A DNA stretch of 64,000 bases from Parasulfuritortus sp037439465 (GTDB taxonomy: Bacteria > Pseudomonadota > Gammaproteobacteria > Burkholderiales > Thiobacillaceae): NCBI GenBank assembly GCA_037439465.1, contig JBBIVX010000006.1:1-64000 (forward strand). The letters are read 5' to 3'. Below, in pieces: positions 41,812 to 51,638 of this stretch. A model generated the notes under the pieces. It worked only from the letters and a program-made list of their open reading frames with translations, was not told the origin of the DNA and did no database searches. Position numbers and translations under genes: made by a program. Every line of letters starts with the position of its first letter. Positions within the stretch are counted from its first letter, which is position 1.

Positions 41812-42908
41812 GTGCCATGGCCGCCCGGGAGGTCGCGCTGCTGATACAGGCCCTGGGCGATGTGCGCACATTGACGGCCTTGCCGCTGCCGCGCTGGGAT
41901 CTGCTCATACGCCAGGCACGCAGCGCCGACCTGCTCGCCCGCCTGGCCGCGCTGATCGAAGAGGCCGGCCTCACCGGCGAGATTCCGGAAGGTCCGCGCC
42001 GCCATTTACTCTCGGCCCGGGTCCTGGCCCAGGCGCAGGCCGAGGAGGCGGTACGGGAAGTCGGATATGTGGTCAAGGCCCTGGCGCCGCTGGATGTTCC
42101 GGTGCTGCTGCTGAAAGGAGCCGCCTACCTGATGGCCGGGCTTCCCGCCGCCAAAGGCCGGCTTTTTTCCGACCTGGACGTGCTGGTGGCCAGGGAGAGT
42201 CTGCCACAGGTGGAGGCGGCGCTGATGCTCAACGGCTGGGCTACGACTCATCACGACCCGTATGACCAGCGCTATTACCGGCAATGGATGCATGAACTGC
42301 CACCCATGGAGCACGTCCACCGTCTCACCGTGCTCGACGTGCATCACTCGATCCTGCCCGATACCGCCCGCCTCAAACCAGAGGCGCGCAAACTGCTGGC
42401 GCAGGCAAGACCGGTCGCGGCCGATTCTCCGATTCATGTCCTATCGCCGACCGACATGGTGCTGCATAGCGCGACCCATCTCTTTCACAACGAGGAACTC
42501 AGCCACGGTTTGCGCGACCTGTCCGATCTCGACCTGCTGCTGCGTCATTTCGGCCGGGAAGAGCAGTTCTGGCAAGACCTGGCCGAACGTGCCAGCGAAC
42601 TCGACCTGACGCGGCCGCTTCATTATGGCCTGCGCCACAGCGTTCGCCTGTTTTCCACTCCTGTGCCCGCCGCCACGCTGAACCAAGTCGCCGCCTGGGC
42701 CCCTCCCCTCCCCCTGCGCTGGATCATGGACGCACTCTGGCGTCGGGCCTTGCGTCCGCCGCACCCCTCTTGCGCCGACCGGTTTACGTCTATTGCCCTG
42801 TTCCTGCTCTACATCCGTGCCCATTGGCTGCGTATGCCGCCACACCTGCTCTTCCGACACCTGACGGTCAAGGCGCTGCGGCGCCACAAGGAAGAAGCGG
42901 AGGCGTAA
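41808..42908 (+). CDS. Nucleotidyltransferase family protein of the HPr-rel-A system
   Basis: A 366-residue NTP_transf_5-type protein. The nucleotidyltransferase core shows LLLKGAAYLMAGLPAAKGRLF, then FSDLDVLVARES with the conserved acidic pair (SDLDVLV) and VLDVHHSILPD. The C-terminal half is helical. It starts with GTG at 41808 in a GTGA overlap with the kinase gene (a further ATG lies at 41817). Similar nucleotidyltransferases accompany HprK-like and PqqD-like proteins in peptide-modification clusters. It probably transfers a nucleotide or sugar-phosphate group; the target is unknown. Confidence 0.85.
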   Translation: MSAMAAREVALLIQALGDVRTLTALPLPRWDLLIRQARSADLLARLAALIEEAGLTGEIPEGPRRHLLSARVLAQAQAEEAVREVGYVVKALAPLDVPVLLLKGAAYLMAGLPAAKGRLFSDLDVLVARESLPQVEAALMLNGWATTHHDPYDQRYYRQWMHELPPMEHVHRLTVLDVHHSILPDTARLKPEARKLLAQARPVAADSPIHVLSPTDMVLHSATHLFHNEELSHGLRDLSDLDLLLRHFGREEQFWQDLAERASELDLTRPLHYGLRHSVRLFSTPVPAATLNQVAAWAPPLPLRWIMDALWRRALRPPHPSCADRFTSIALFLLYIRAHWLRMPPHLLFRHLTVKALRRHKEEAEA

Positions 42909-42921
42909 CGGCCAGCCTGCC

Positions 42922-43689
42922 TCAGCGTTTTTGCGCCTGCCTGAGCAGGGCCTGCACATAGCGCGCGGGCATGGCATAGGTGATGCCGGAGGGGGTGCTC
43001 AATGACGCCTCCTTGGTGGACTTTACGAATACCATGTTGACGACGCCGACCACCTTGCCGCTCTCCACGGCAAATACCGGGCTGCCGCTGTTTCCTGGAT
43101 AGGCCGTGGCGTCGAGTTGCAATACATCGTAAGGCTCGCCGATGGCGCGGACCATCCTGGCGGTGAGCTGCTGCGCAGAGGGGGTGGGGATCACCACCGG
43201 AGTCAGGGCCGAGACGATGCCGCGATGCGTCACCGGATGGAGCCCCAACACGGTGCCAATCGGAAACCCGGTGAAGGCGATTTCATCGCCTTCCCGGAGT
43301 GCGGCCGTCTCCGCTATTTGCACGGCGGGCAGCGGCTCGCCGTCAAACCGCAATAGCGCGAGATCATGCGCGGGATCGGCCACCTCCAGCCGTGCCGGGT
43401 GCATCACCACGTTCCTGCCGCGCCCCGAGAACACGGCGATATGCTCTAAACTCTTGCTGTCCAGGGACGTGGGTAATACGTGATAGTTGGTCACCACCAA
43501 GCGGCCATCGCCAACCACGAAACCGGTGCCGCGAAAGCGCGCCGGGGGGCGATTGGCGACGGCGTGGGTCCCCACCGCCACCACCGATGGCCGTATCACA
43601 TCGATCAGCGCCGGCAACGGCCCCGGAGCAGCGGCGCGCGGCAGCAAGCCGCTCATTACCATGACAAGGCTCAACAGCCGACGAAGCAT
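42922..43689 (-). CDS. Exported trypsin-like serine protease (S1/HtrA-like, no PDZ)
   Basis: A 255-residue secreted protease. A short hydrophobic signal (LLSLVMVMSGLLPRAA) precedes a chymotrypsin-fold domain with the triad His70 (TNYHVL), Asp109 (PAHDLALLRF) and Ser201 (AYPGNSGSPVF). There is no PDZ domain, so it is shorter than DegP/DegS. It ends ITYAMPARYVQALLRQ, as S1-type HtrA relatives do. It is convergent with the HPr-rel-A operon (13 bp between stops) and 45 bp downstream of the sugar transferase gene, with which it may be co-transcribed. A role in processing surface proteins of this system is inference. Confidence 0.9.
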   Translation of the reverse strand: MLRRLLSLVMVMSGLLPRAAAPGPLPALIDVIRPSVVAVGTHAVANRPPARFRGTGFVVGDGRLVVTNYHVLPTSLDSKSLEHIAVFSGRGRNVVMHPARLEVADPAHDLALLRFDGEPLPAVQIAETAALREGDEIAFTGFPIGTVLGLHPVTHRGIVSALTPVVIPTPSAQQLTARMVRAIGEPYDVLQLDATAYPGNSGSPVFAVESGKVVGVVNMVFVKSTKEASLSTPSGITYAMPARYVQALLRQAQKR

Positions 43690-43734
43690 GGTCTCTCTCC
43701 GTCCTTGGTAATCCAGAAAACTGTAAATGGCAGC

Positions 43735-45147
43735 CTAGCGTCCCTTGCCGAAAACAATGACTTCGACCGTGCGGATGAGGATGAACAAGTCGAGCACCAC
43801 ACCCCGATGCTTGATGTAATACAGGTCGTACTTCAGTTTTTCCAGCGAATCCTCCAGACTCGATCCGTAGGGATAATTGAGTTGAGCCCAGCCCGTTATT
43901 CCCGGTTTGACGTTATGTCTTTGATTGTAATAAGGGATACTCTTGATAAGATCATGGACGAACTCCGGCCGCTCCGGGCGCGGGCCGACGAAATTCATTT
44001 CGCCGCGTAATACATTGAACAACTGTGGAAATTCATCAATGCGGAATTTACGTATCCAGGCGCCGATGCGGGTGGCGCGATCATCCTCTTTCTCTGCCCA
44101 CTGGGCACCGTCTTTTTCGGCGTCAGGGCGCATGCTTCTGAATTTAATGATCTTGAACGGAACGCCATCCATCCCCACCCGGTCCTGCAGGAACAATACG
44201 GAGGCACCGGTCTTGCGCCCATCATCGAAATAGATGAGCAATACGGTTATCAACATGAAAGGCCAGAAAACAAGCAAGACCATGACCGCCAATAAAGCGT
44301 TCAATATATATTCTATTTGTATCCTGGCCTGATTATTGACGCCAAAACCATTCGAATAGATAACCCAGCAGGGGTAGATTAGATTCACGGCGATCTGCCC
44401 CGTCTCCTGCTCCAGGAAATTGATAATATCGAGGATTTCAACACCGCGTATCTTGCAATCGAAAAGCTCCTTGAGCGGCAGCACAGTGCGCCGCTCATCA
44501 CAAGCGACGACTATGCCATCAATATCATTATCGATGACATAATCGGCCAGATTCTTGATATCCAGGTGTAGCTGTTTCCCACTCTCCACCCTGCTGCTCT
44601 CACTGTCACCCGACATGGGGACATAACCGCACAACTCGAACCCCTTTTTGTCCACCTTCCGGCGCATTCTTTTTTCTATGATGGATGCGCGTTCTCCGGC
44701 GCCAAGTATGACCAGTCTTTTTTTGCGTATGCCCAATGCATCGATATCGCACACAAAATACCGAAAAACTGTCGTCAGCAACAATACTATGGCCAGTGCA
44801 ATGGGTGGAAAACCCGTATCCAATTGGATGGCCGGGAATAAGTTGTAAACAACCAGTCCCATGAAGAAATAGGCTATGGCAACGGCGACAAAAATACGTT
44901 GTACAACCGATGTGAACGGGTCTCTCAGCTTGGCATTATAGAGACCAACCGCGAGCGACCCAAATATACAGAACAGGAGCAACAAAGCCACATTGGCTAA
45001 AAATAGCGGCGGAAAATAAAGTGGATTGAATGTATCCGGCCTATATAAAAAAACATAGGTCACATAAGCCGCAAAAATTATTATCCCGACTTCTGCAACA
45101 GCAAAGAATACTCTCCCCTTTTTCCTTGCCTGTATTCTTCCACCCAC
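43735..45147 (-). CDS. Initiating sugar-phosphate transferase, PEP-CTERM system (TIGR03013 type)
   Basis: A 470-residue polyisoprenyl-phosphate hexose-1-phosphate transferase that starts each repeat unit by loading a sugar phosphate on undecaprenyl phosphate. Four N-terminal transmembrane helices (about 15-125) are followed by a CoA-binding-like Rossmann region (LVILGAGERASIIEK), a fifth hydrophobic helix (LLAVMVLLVFWPFMLIT) and the catalytic domain (VPFKIIKFRSMRPDAEKDG, GPRPERPEFV, KPGITGWAQLNYPYG). The DNA is visibly richer in A+T (roughly half) than the flanking genes. It lies downstream of prsT in the same direction. Confidence 0.93.
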   Translation of the reverse strand: MGGRIQARKKGRVFFAVAEVGIIIFAAYVTYVFLYRPDTFNPLYFPPLFLANVALLLLFCIFGSLAVGLYNAKLRDPFTSVVQRIFVAVAIAYFFMGLVVYNLFPAIQLDTGFPPIALAIVLLLTTVFRYFVCDIDALGIRKKRLVILGAGERASIIEKRMRRKVDKKGFELCGYVPMSGDSESSRVESGKQLHLDIKNLADYVIDNDIDGIVVACDERRTVLPLKELFDCKIRGVEILDIINFLEQETGQIAVNLIYPCWVIYSNGFGVNNQARIQIEYILNALLAVMVLLVFWPFMLITVLLIYFDDGRKTGASVLFLQDRVGMDGVPFKIIKFRSMRPDAEKDGAQWAEKEDDRATRIGAWIRKFRIDEFPQLFNVLRGEMNFVGPRPERPEFVHDLIKSIPYYNQRHNVKPGITGWAQLNYPYGSSLEDSLEKLKYDLYYIKHRGVVLDLFILIRTVEVIVFGKGR

Positions 45148-45297
45148 CTCAAACTCCCTTCTTCTCTATAGATGCTTTGTACTACCTGTCTTTATATAGC
45201 ACTCGGCCAGTCAGCCGGCCAGAACATTTAGATACGTCATCCGTTCATCACGGTCGCGCCCGGCCGGCCATTGAAAACAAACTGATATCTGCCGCCG

Positions 45298-45318
45298 CCC
45301 GCCCCGTTCTGGGGCGGG
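45298..45318. terminator. Strong hairpin after prsT (possible terminator)
   Basis: Perfect 8-bp stem CCCGCCCC/GGGGCGGG with a 5-base loop, 36 bp beyond the prsT stop and 150 bp ahead of the sugar transferase gene. There is no T-run on the minus side, so it may protect the prsT mRNA end or reduce read-through rather than stop it fully. Confidence 0.4.
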
Positions 45319-45353
45319 AACGCCTAGTCCAACTTGGATAGTGTGGCTACTTA

Positions 45354-48128
45354 TTATTTCAAACCGTTTGCGAGCAACTTCTTCACCTCAGCCTGGCCTG
45401 GGAACTTATCGCCCAATTTTTCCAGATCCTTGAGGTGTGGCGTCGCCTCGCTCCGCTTGCCGGCCTGGATGAGGACCTTGGCCAGGTTAAAGCGGATGAT
45501 AGGCACATTCGGCGCCAATTTATAGGCCTCCTGCAGCAAGCCGAGCGCCCGCTGGGTATCGCCCTTCTTGGCGGCAAGCATAGCCAGGGTATCCATCACC
45601 GCCGGCTGCCTGGGGGCCAGCCGATACGCCTGTTCTGCATAGTCGATCGCCTTGGGATCGTTCGTCTGGGCCAGCGCCGAAGCCAGGTTATTGATGGCGA
45701 CCACGTCATTCGGCTGGCGGTGCAGCATGTCCTTATAGTACCTCACCGCCACGCCGTAATCGCCCCGTTGCATGGCGTATTGGGCGGCATAACGGGCAAA
45801 GGCGATGTCGTTGGGATGCGCCAGCAGCCAACTGTTTTCGAACTTGCCCGCCTCGGCGGCCTGCCCCGCCCGCACCAGGGCGCCATGCAGTTTCAAGGCC
45901 ATTTCGGTCATTGGCTGCTTTTTAAGCCCGGCGCGATAGGTCGCCGCCGCCTGCGCCCACTCCTTCCTGGTGGTGAATATGTCGCCTTCAAGCAAATGCC
46001 CAATACCTTCCTTGGGGCGCTGTTTCTGGACGGTACGCGCCACAGCCAGGGCGTCTTCGTGATGCCCATCGGCCAGATAGACGATCACGAGACCGCGTTG
46101 CGCCGGCAAATAGTCGCTCTTGATCGCCAGCGCCTTTTTCAGGCTTTGCACGGCCGCTTCCTTTTGTTTGGCGGCCAGTTGCAGTTCGGCCATGCGCATC
46201 TGCGCCGGCGGGGAATTCGGCATCAAGGTCAGCACCTTGCCATAGGTGGCAAGCGCCTGATTGGCCTCGCCGGAGGCAAGCTGCGCCCTGGCCAGCGCGT
46301 CGAGCAGTTGCGGACGATCCGGCAGGGCCGCCACGGCTTTCTGCGCCGTCTCCAACGCGGCCTTGGCGTTCTTGCTGTTCAGGCTGTAATTGATGGACGC
46401 CAACTGTGCCTTGACATTCTGCGGGTCTGCCTTGACCGCCCTGGCCAACAGCTCGGCCACTCTGCTGGCGGCGCCGCCGGTTCCCGCCTCGAGTTCCGCC
46501 AGGGCCAACAGGGCCGCGCCGTTGTTGGCATCCGCCTTGAGCAGGGCCTCGAATCGGCGCTTGGCCTCAGCCGGTTTTCTTTCGGCGAGGTCCAAGGTCG
46601 CCAGGCTGGCCACGGCGGGAAGATAGGTCGGCTTGATCGACAAAGCCTTCTCGAAATGTTTACGTGCCGCGGCGAGATCGCCCTTGCTGGCCATCGCCGT
46701 GCCACGCAGTGCGGTCGGCACGGGCGAGCCGGGCTGTTTCTTTTCGAGATTGTCGATGGCCCGCAGGGCCTTGTCGAAGTCCTTCTGGCGAATGGCGGCA
46801 GCGATCAGGACCATGTCGGCCGTGGTCTCCTTGTCGCCGGCGGCGATATGCTCAAGCGTGGCGAAGCCGGCGTCTTTCTGCCCCATGGCCATCTGCGACA
46901 CGGCCGCATTGACTTGCACCAGCTTGTTTTCGGGCTCCAGGGACGAGGCCCGGTTGAAATAGTCGTTCGCTTTTTGCGCATCGCCGCTTTGCAGGTAAGC
47001 CGTGCCGGCCAGTGCCATCAGCCGCGGGTCCCGGTTCCGTTCGAGGACGGGTTCGATCAAACCGAGGGCTTTGGCCGGCTGACCAGAGCGCAAGTACAGT
47101 TCGGCCAGCATTTGCCGCGGCGCCGCCGCGTTAGGTTTGAGTTGTTGCGCCTTGGTCAACAAGGACTCCGCCTGCTGGTAAGAATTGAGTTTCAGATGGA
47201 TCGCCCCTGCCAGCAGCAAGAGGCGCGGGTCATCCCGCACGTATTTCTGGATGTCCATAACAAGGTCGCGGGCATGCGCAAAATCTTTTTTCTGGTAGGC
47301 GAAAAGGGCTTCCACATAGCTGGTCTGGAGATTCTTGGGCAGGGCCTTTTTCATGGCCTCGACTTGCTTGCCGGCTGCCTCCATGTTGTCCTGCCTGAGG
47401 TAACCCATGACCAGGGCGGCATGCGCCGGGGCATAATTGACCTTCTGTTCGAGCGCCTTGCGGTAGGCGCTCCTCGCCGGCTCGGTCTTGCCCTGGGCAT
47501 CGAGCAGGTTGCCCTTGAGCGTCCACGCCTCGTGGTTGCCCGGATTCTTGCTCACCGCCGTGTCGAGTGCGGCCATTGCGCCGTCGATGTCCCGATCGAC
47601 CAATTTCAGCCGGGCTTGCGCCACCATGGCGGCATCGTGCTCGGGTTTGGTCTTCAGCGCCTGCGCCACCAGCTCGCGCGCCTTGTCGAGCTGTCCCAGC
47701 GTGGCATGAGCGATAGCGAGAGAGGTCTGCAACGAGGCTTGCGCGGTCGCATCGGTCAGTTGCAGACCGGCCATCTCGGCCACCACCTTTTTCGCCTGCC
47801 CCGCCGCCAACAAGGTCTGCGCCAAGAGTGGCGTCACCTGGCCCGCGTCGTAACGCAGCTCGCCGGCCTTGCGCAGCTCCACTTCGGCGCCAACGGGGTC
47901 GCCGCCATCCAGCAAAGCCTTGCCCAGCAGGTAACGCGCCTCGGCCAGATTCGGGTCCTGGCCGAGGGCGTTCTTGAGTTCGATGATCGCCGCCTTGCTC
48001 TCGTTCTTCGCCAGGTATCCCTTGGCCGCTTCAAGCCGTGCCTGCGGCGTATCCGCGCCGCAGGCCGCCAACATCACCGTTGCTACCAGGCCCAAGGCCA
48101 ATGCACGTACACGGTAACTCGTTGTCAT
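45354..48128 (-). CDS. prsT: PEP-CTERM system TPR-repeat lipoprotein PrsT
   Basis: A 924-residue lipoprotein built almost wholly of tetratricopeptide repeats (over 20), after a signal with lipobox MLAAC and lipidated Cys near residue 23. Repeats such as AIIELKNALGQDPNLAEARY and AIDYAEQAYRLAPRQPAVMD show the TPR A/B helix pattern at 34-residue spacing. PrsT is always found with the PrsK/PrsR pair and may sense or scaffold polysaccharide or protein export in the envelope. The ATG at 48128 is preferred over 48134 because GGGGA lies 8 bases ahead of it. It begins about 30 bp after prsR. Confidence 0.93.
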   Translation of the reverse strand: MTTSYRVRALALGLVATVMLAACGADTPQARLEAAKGYLAKNESKAAIIELKNALGQDPNLAEARYLLGKALLDGGDPVGAEVELRKAGELRYDAGQVTPLLAQTLLAAGQAKKVVAEMAGLQLTDATAQASLQTSLAIAHATLGQLDKARELVAQALKTKPEHDAAMVAQARLKLVDRDIDGAMAALDTAVSKNPGNHEAWTLKGNLLDAQGKTEPARSAYRKALEQKVNYAPAHAALVMGYLRQDNMEAAGKQVEAMKKALPKNLQTSYVEALFAYQKKDFAHARDLVMDIQKYVRDDPRLLLLAGAIHLKLNSYQQAESLLTKAQQLKPNAAAPRQMLAELYLRSGQPAKALGLIEPVLERNRDPRLMALAGTAYLQSGDAQKANDYFNRASSLEPENKLVQVNAAVSQMAMGQKDAGFATLEHIAAGDKETTADMVLIAAAIRQKDFDKALRAIDNLEKKQPGSPVPTALRGTAMASKGDLAAARKHFEKALSIKPTYLPAVASLATLDLAERKPAEAKRRFEALLKADANNGAALLALAELEAGTGGAASRVAELLARAVKADPQNVKAQLASINYSLNSKNAKAALETAQKAVAALPDRPQLLDALARAQLASGEANQALATYGKVLTLMPNSPPAQMRMAELQLAAKQKEAAVQSLKKALAIKSDYLPAQRGLVIVYLADGHHEDALAVARTVQKQRPKEGIGHLLEGDIFTTRKEWAQAAATYRAGLKKQPMTEMALKLHGALVRAGQAAEAGKFENSWLLAHPNDIAFARYAAQYAMQRGDYGVAVRYYKDMLHRQPNDVVAINNLASALAQTNDPKAIDYAEQAYRLAPRQPAVMDTLAMLAAKKGDTQRALGLLQEAYKLAPNVPIIRFNLAKVLIQAGKRSEATPHLKDLEKLGDKFPGQAEVKKLLANGLK

Positions 48129-48158
48129 AGCCATTTCCCCGTAACAATAAGACGGTTT

Positions 48159-49511
48159 CTAACGCATGCCCAATCGATGCATCAGATCGTAAAGAGTGGG
48201 GCGGCTGACATTCAACATCTCCGCCGCCTTCAGCATATTGCCATTGGCGCGCCCCAAAGCCATGATGACGGCGTTCTTTTCCGCCTCTTCGCGCACCACC
48301 CGTAGATCGAGGCTGGCCATGGACATTGCCTCGGGGTTCGTCAGGCCCAGGTCCTCCGCCGTGATATAACGCGCCTCGGCCATCACGACGGCGCGTTTTA
48401 CACAGTTTTCCAGTTCCCGGACGTTGCCCGACCAATTGTGCGCCTCAATGGCGCGAATGGCATCATCGGCTAAGGATAACGGCCCCCGGCCTTGTTCCCC
48501 GGCAAAACGCCTGGCAAAGGCATTGGCCAGCAACACCGCATCGCCGATGCGGGCGCGCAATGGCGGAATCTTGATCACCAGCTCGGCCAAACGGTAATAC
48601 AGGTCTTCGCGAAATTGGCCGGCGCGAATCATTTCAGTCAAATCACGGTGAGTTGCGCAGACGATGCGGACATCAATGGCAATCTCCTGACGGCCACCCA
48701 CCCGCTCGATCACCCGCTCCTGAAGAAAGCGCAGCAACTTGGCTTGCAGGGGTATGGGCAGGTCGCCTATTTCGTCGAGAAAGAGCGTGCCGCCGTTGGC
48801 CGTTTCGATCTTGCCCAGGGTGGTCTTGTTGGCGCCGGTAAACGCCCCTTTTTCGTAGCCGAATAATTCGCTTTCAAGCAGGGTGTCCGGTATGGCCGCG
48901 CAATTGATCGCCACGAAGCGCTCGCTGCGCCGCGGTGAGGCCACATGCACGGCACGCGCCAGCAGCTCCTTGCCCGTGCCGCTCTCGCCCAGCAGCAAGA
49001 CAGTGACATTGCTGGCGGCGACCTTCTCGACCGTCCGGCAGGTGCGCAACATCTCCGGATCGCGGGTGATGAAGCCCGCCAGGGCATCGGGCTGGCGCAT
49101 GCTTTGCAGGCGCTTGTTTTCCTGTATGAGGTCCCACAAGCGGAAGGCCCGATCGATGGTCAGGATCAACAGCTCCGGTTCGAATGGCTTGGTAAAAAAA
49201 TCGTAGGCGCCCAATTCGATGGCCTTGAGGGCATTGGCACGATCATTCTGACCGGTCAGCACGATCACCTTGGTGTCTGGCGCGGTCTGTAGTATCTGTT
49301 CCAGCAGCAGGAACCCCTCCGATACCGAATCGGGATCGGGCGGCAGACCGAGATCCATGGTCACCACCGGCGTCTGGTGACGGCGCAGCTGCGCCAAGGC
49401 CTCTTCGCGGTTGTCGGCCACACATATCTCGAACTTGTCGAAGGCCCAGCGCATCTGTTTCTGCAAGGCCGGATCGTCCTCGACGATCAGCAACCGCCCC
49501 GCCGATGTCAT
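48159..49511 (-). CDS. prsR: PEP-CTERM-box sigma-54 response regulator PrsR
   Basis: A 450-residue NtrC-family activator. The receiver domain has E11/D12/D13 and phospho-acceptor D53 (VTMDLGLP). The AAA+ domain has Walker A GESGTGKE (175-182) and the sigma-54 contact loop GAFTGA (222-227). The C-terminal Fis-type helix-turn-helix is NMLKAAEMLNVSRPTLYDLM (about 423-442). With PrsK it would activate RpoN-dependent promoters of PEP-CTERM genes, and three candidate promoters occur in this window. It lies 24 bp after prsK. Confidence 0.95.
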   Translation of the reverse strand: MTSAGRLLIVEDDPALQKQMRWAFDKFEICVADNREEALAQLRRHQTPVVTMDLGLPPDPDSVSEGFLLLEQILQTAPDTKVIVLTGQNDRANALKAIELGAYDFFTKPFEPELLILTIDRAFRLWDLIQENKRLQSMRQPDALAGFITRDPEMLRTCRTVEKVAASNVTVLLLGESGTGKELLARAVHVASPRRSERFVAINCAAIPDTLLESELFGYEKGAFTGANKTTLGKIETANGGTLFLDEIGDLPIPLQAKLLRFLQERVIERVGGRQEIAIDVRIVCATHRDLTEMIRAGQFREDLYYRLAELVIKIPPLRARIGDAVLLANAFARRFAGEQGRGPLSLADDAIRAIEAHNWSGNVRELENCVKRAVVMAEARYITAEDLGLTNPEAMSMASLDLRVVREEAEKNAVIMALGRANGNMLKAAEMLNVSRPTLYDLMHRLGMR

Positions 49512-49535
49512 TGCTTGTCTCCTGAATGTTTTCCA

Positions 49536-51638
49536 TCACCCAGGCGTCGACATGCGCGCCAGGGGCAACTTCACTGTCATTGTAGTGCCTGCGTTCAGCA
49601 CGCTCTTGGCCGTCAGCTCACCGCCCAGCTCGTGGAAATATTGTTGACTCTCATAGACGCCTATGCCCATGCCGGTCGATTTGGTGGTCTGGAAAGGCTT
49701 GAACAGTTGCTCACGCACAAACTCCTCCGTCATGCCACAGCCGGTATCGATGACCTCCACATTGGCCTTGCCGCCAGCGGCACTCACCTTGACCTCCACC
49801 TTGCCCTTATTCTGTTCGGTGGCATCCAGGGCATTCTGGATCAAGTGACCGAAGACCCGTTCCAGCCGTTCCGCATCGCCTTGGACGACCACCTCGTCAT
49901 GCACCTTTAGGTCGATTTCGCGGCCAAACTTGCGCTTCACGGCCTGAATCCGGCCGAACAGCACACGCAAATCGACGCCCATCAGAACCGTTTGGCGTAC
50001 CCCCTCCTCCTGTAATTGCCCCATGAGTCGGCGCATGCGGCTCAGTGCATGTTCGACTGTCTCCAGCATGTCCTGCTGGAATTCGGGGTTATCGCGATGC
50101 CGGGCGGCATTATTCAGCATCAGGGAAAGCTGGGCAACGATGTTCTTGAGATCGTGGACGACGAAGGCGGACATGCGGTTGAAGGTCTCGAATTTCTTCG
50201 TTTCCAGCAGCGCCTCCAAGGCCAGCAACTGCGCCAGGTGTCCGGCCGCCTGGCTGCCCGCCGTCTTGAGCAGGTCGTTGACCTCCCAATTGACATCGAG
50301 TCGGGCGCGAGCGCGCGCCAGGACGAGGAAGCCGATCAGTTCATTGCCAACCCCCAACGGCACGATCAACCAGGCATCTTTTTGCGCCGGCAGCCATTCC
50401 GGCAAGCAAAGCCCCTCGTACAACGCACCGTTCTGCTTCATCTCGTCTAGATTTATCACCCATTTACGCTCGCCCAAAAAACGGCATAGCGACGCCTCGC
50501 GTGCTTCGCGAATATCGATCCTGGCCATATTCCAGACGGCGAACTGCCGATAGTTCCGGGCTGGCAGATCCCTGATCCAGAGGCTGCCGGCCGGGCTTTC
50601 GACCATGTCCGCCAGCTCGCGGATGATCTGCTCCGCCAATCCCTCCGGGGTCGTGTGTTCGGAAAGCGCACGCGTGAATTTGAGCCATTCCTCGCGGTAA
50701 TCATAGCGATAGCGAAAGAAATGCTTCCCCACCCATACACGGATCCTGGCGCGCATGGCGCCGGAAAACACCAATACCAGCAACAGCACCAGCGCGGCGA
50801 ACAATACGGTGATCTGCAGCGCCTGCCCCCAATCGCCTCCCACCAGACGCACCAGATAACCCATCCCGGCCAGCAGCAAGAGATAGCCCCCAACCACCAA
50901 TAACAGGGTGGTGTGGATGACGATCTTGTTCGAGACCTTGATCCGCCGTGTCCAGTCGCGGCTGCGGGCCACCGACAAGGCATAGAGCGGGATGACCAGA
51001 GCATGCACCAAACCCCTGACGCTCAGTATCTGCACATCGATCTGACCGTACATCAGGGCATCGGCGTAATAATAGAGGTCGAAAAAACAGGCTCCCGCCA
51101 AACCAATGCCTAACGGCTTGAGATTCCAGCGCGAATCTTCCTCGACATTGCGTATCAATTGTTCCAACAGAAACAAGGCCATGGCGGGCATCAGCAGGGC
51201 CTGCAACAGGGTCGGCTGCGGCACCTGCCAGCCGGCATCGATATCTGCGGGAAACTGATAGTTCAGCCACATACCGGCCACGGTCACAGCCAATGCCACC
51301 ATGGCGATGATGGACACATCCCGGTTGCGCCGCGCCGGCCGTATGGCCTTGATCTGCAAGACGGACAGCATGGAAAAATACCAGCCGCCATAGCGCAGCA
51401 CATCCATGATGGACGCGGCCCTGTAGAAAAACGGGTTGCCAGACTGGCCATACAAAAAAACGAGACAGGCCCACAGCGCGCTCGCCACCGCCGTGGCAAA
51501 CAGGGCTTGGTGTTGTACCTGGGGCGCCGCCGCCGCGGAAACCCGCTGCCCGCGCAAGATGAACAGGGCCAGGCCGACAAAGCCTATCAGGGCAGTGCCG
51601 TTGCTCATGACCAGGATCGTATTCAAATTGTCTGTCAT
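49536..51638 (-). CDS. prsK: PEP-CTERM system histidine kinase PrsK
   Basis: A 700-residue membrane histidine kinase. The N-terminal half has about eight transmembrane helices (ALIGFVGLALFIL through LVLLLVLVFSGAM, to about 300). A GAF-like domain follows (LAEQIIRELADMVESPAGSL), then the H-box FVVHDLKNIVAQLSLML and an HATPase domain with VIDTGCGMTEEF and STGMGIGVYES. It is the cognate kinase of PrsR. Its signal is unknown. The start at 51638 (MTDNLNTILVMSNG) lacks a clear ribosome site, and the ATG at 51605 is an alternative. It is transcribed away from the tRNA-Leu gene; no promoter is obvious in the 235-bp gap. Confidence 0.93.
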   Translation of the reverse strand: MTDNLNTILVMSNGTALIGFVGLALFILRGQRVSAAAAPQVQHQALFATAVASALWACLVFLYGQSGNPFFYRAASIMDVLRYGGWYFSMLSVLQIKAIRPARRNRDVSIIAMVALAVTVAGMWLNYQFPADIDAGWQVPQPTLLQALLMPAMALFLLEQLIRNVEEDSRWNLKPLGIGLAGACFFDLYYYADALMYGQIDVQILSVRGLVHALVIPLYALSVARSRDWTRRIKVSNKIVIHTTLLLVVGGYLLLLAGMGYLVRLVGGDWGQALQITVLFAALVLLLVLVFSGAMRARIRVWVGKHFFRYRYDYREEWLKFTRALSEHTTPEGLAEQIIRELADMVESPAGSLWIRDLPARNYRQFAVWNMARIDIREAREASLCRFLGERKWVINLDEMKQNGALYEGLCLPEWLPAQKDAWLIVPLGVGNELIGFLVLARARARLDVNWEVNDLLKTAGSQAAGHLAQLLALEALLETKKFETFNRMSAFVVHDLKNIVAQLSLMLNNAARHRDNPEFQQDMLETVEHALSRMRRLMGQLQEEGVRQTVLMGVDLRVLFGRIQAVKRKFGREIDLKVHDEVVVQGDAERLERVFGHLIQNALDATEQNKGKVEVKVSAAGGKANVEVIDTGCGMTEEFVREQLFKPFQTTKSTGMGIGVYESQQYFHELGGELTAKSVLNAGTTMTVKLPLARMSTPG

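Noticed and set aside
45435..48305. Plus-strand open frame of 956 codons
   Set aside because: Antisense shadow of prsT; arginine/histidine/glutamine-rich and without recognisable domains or ribosome site.
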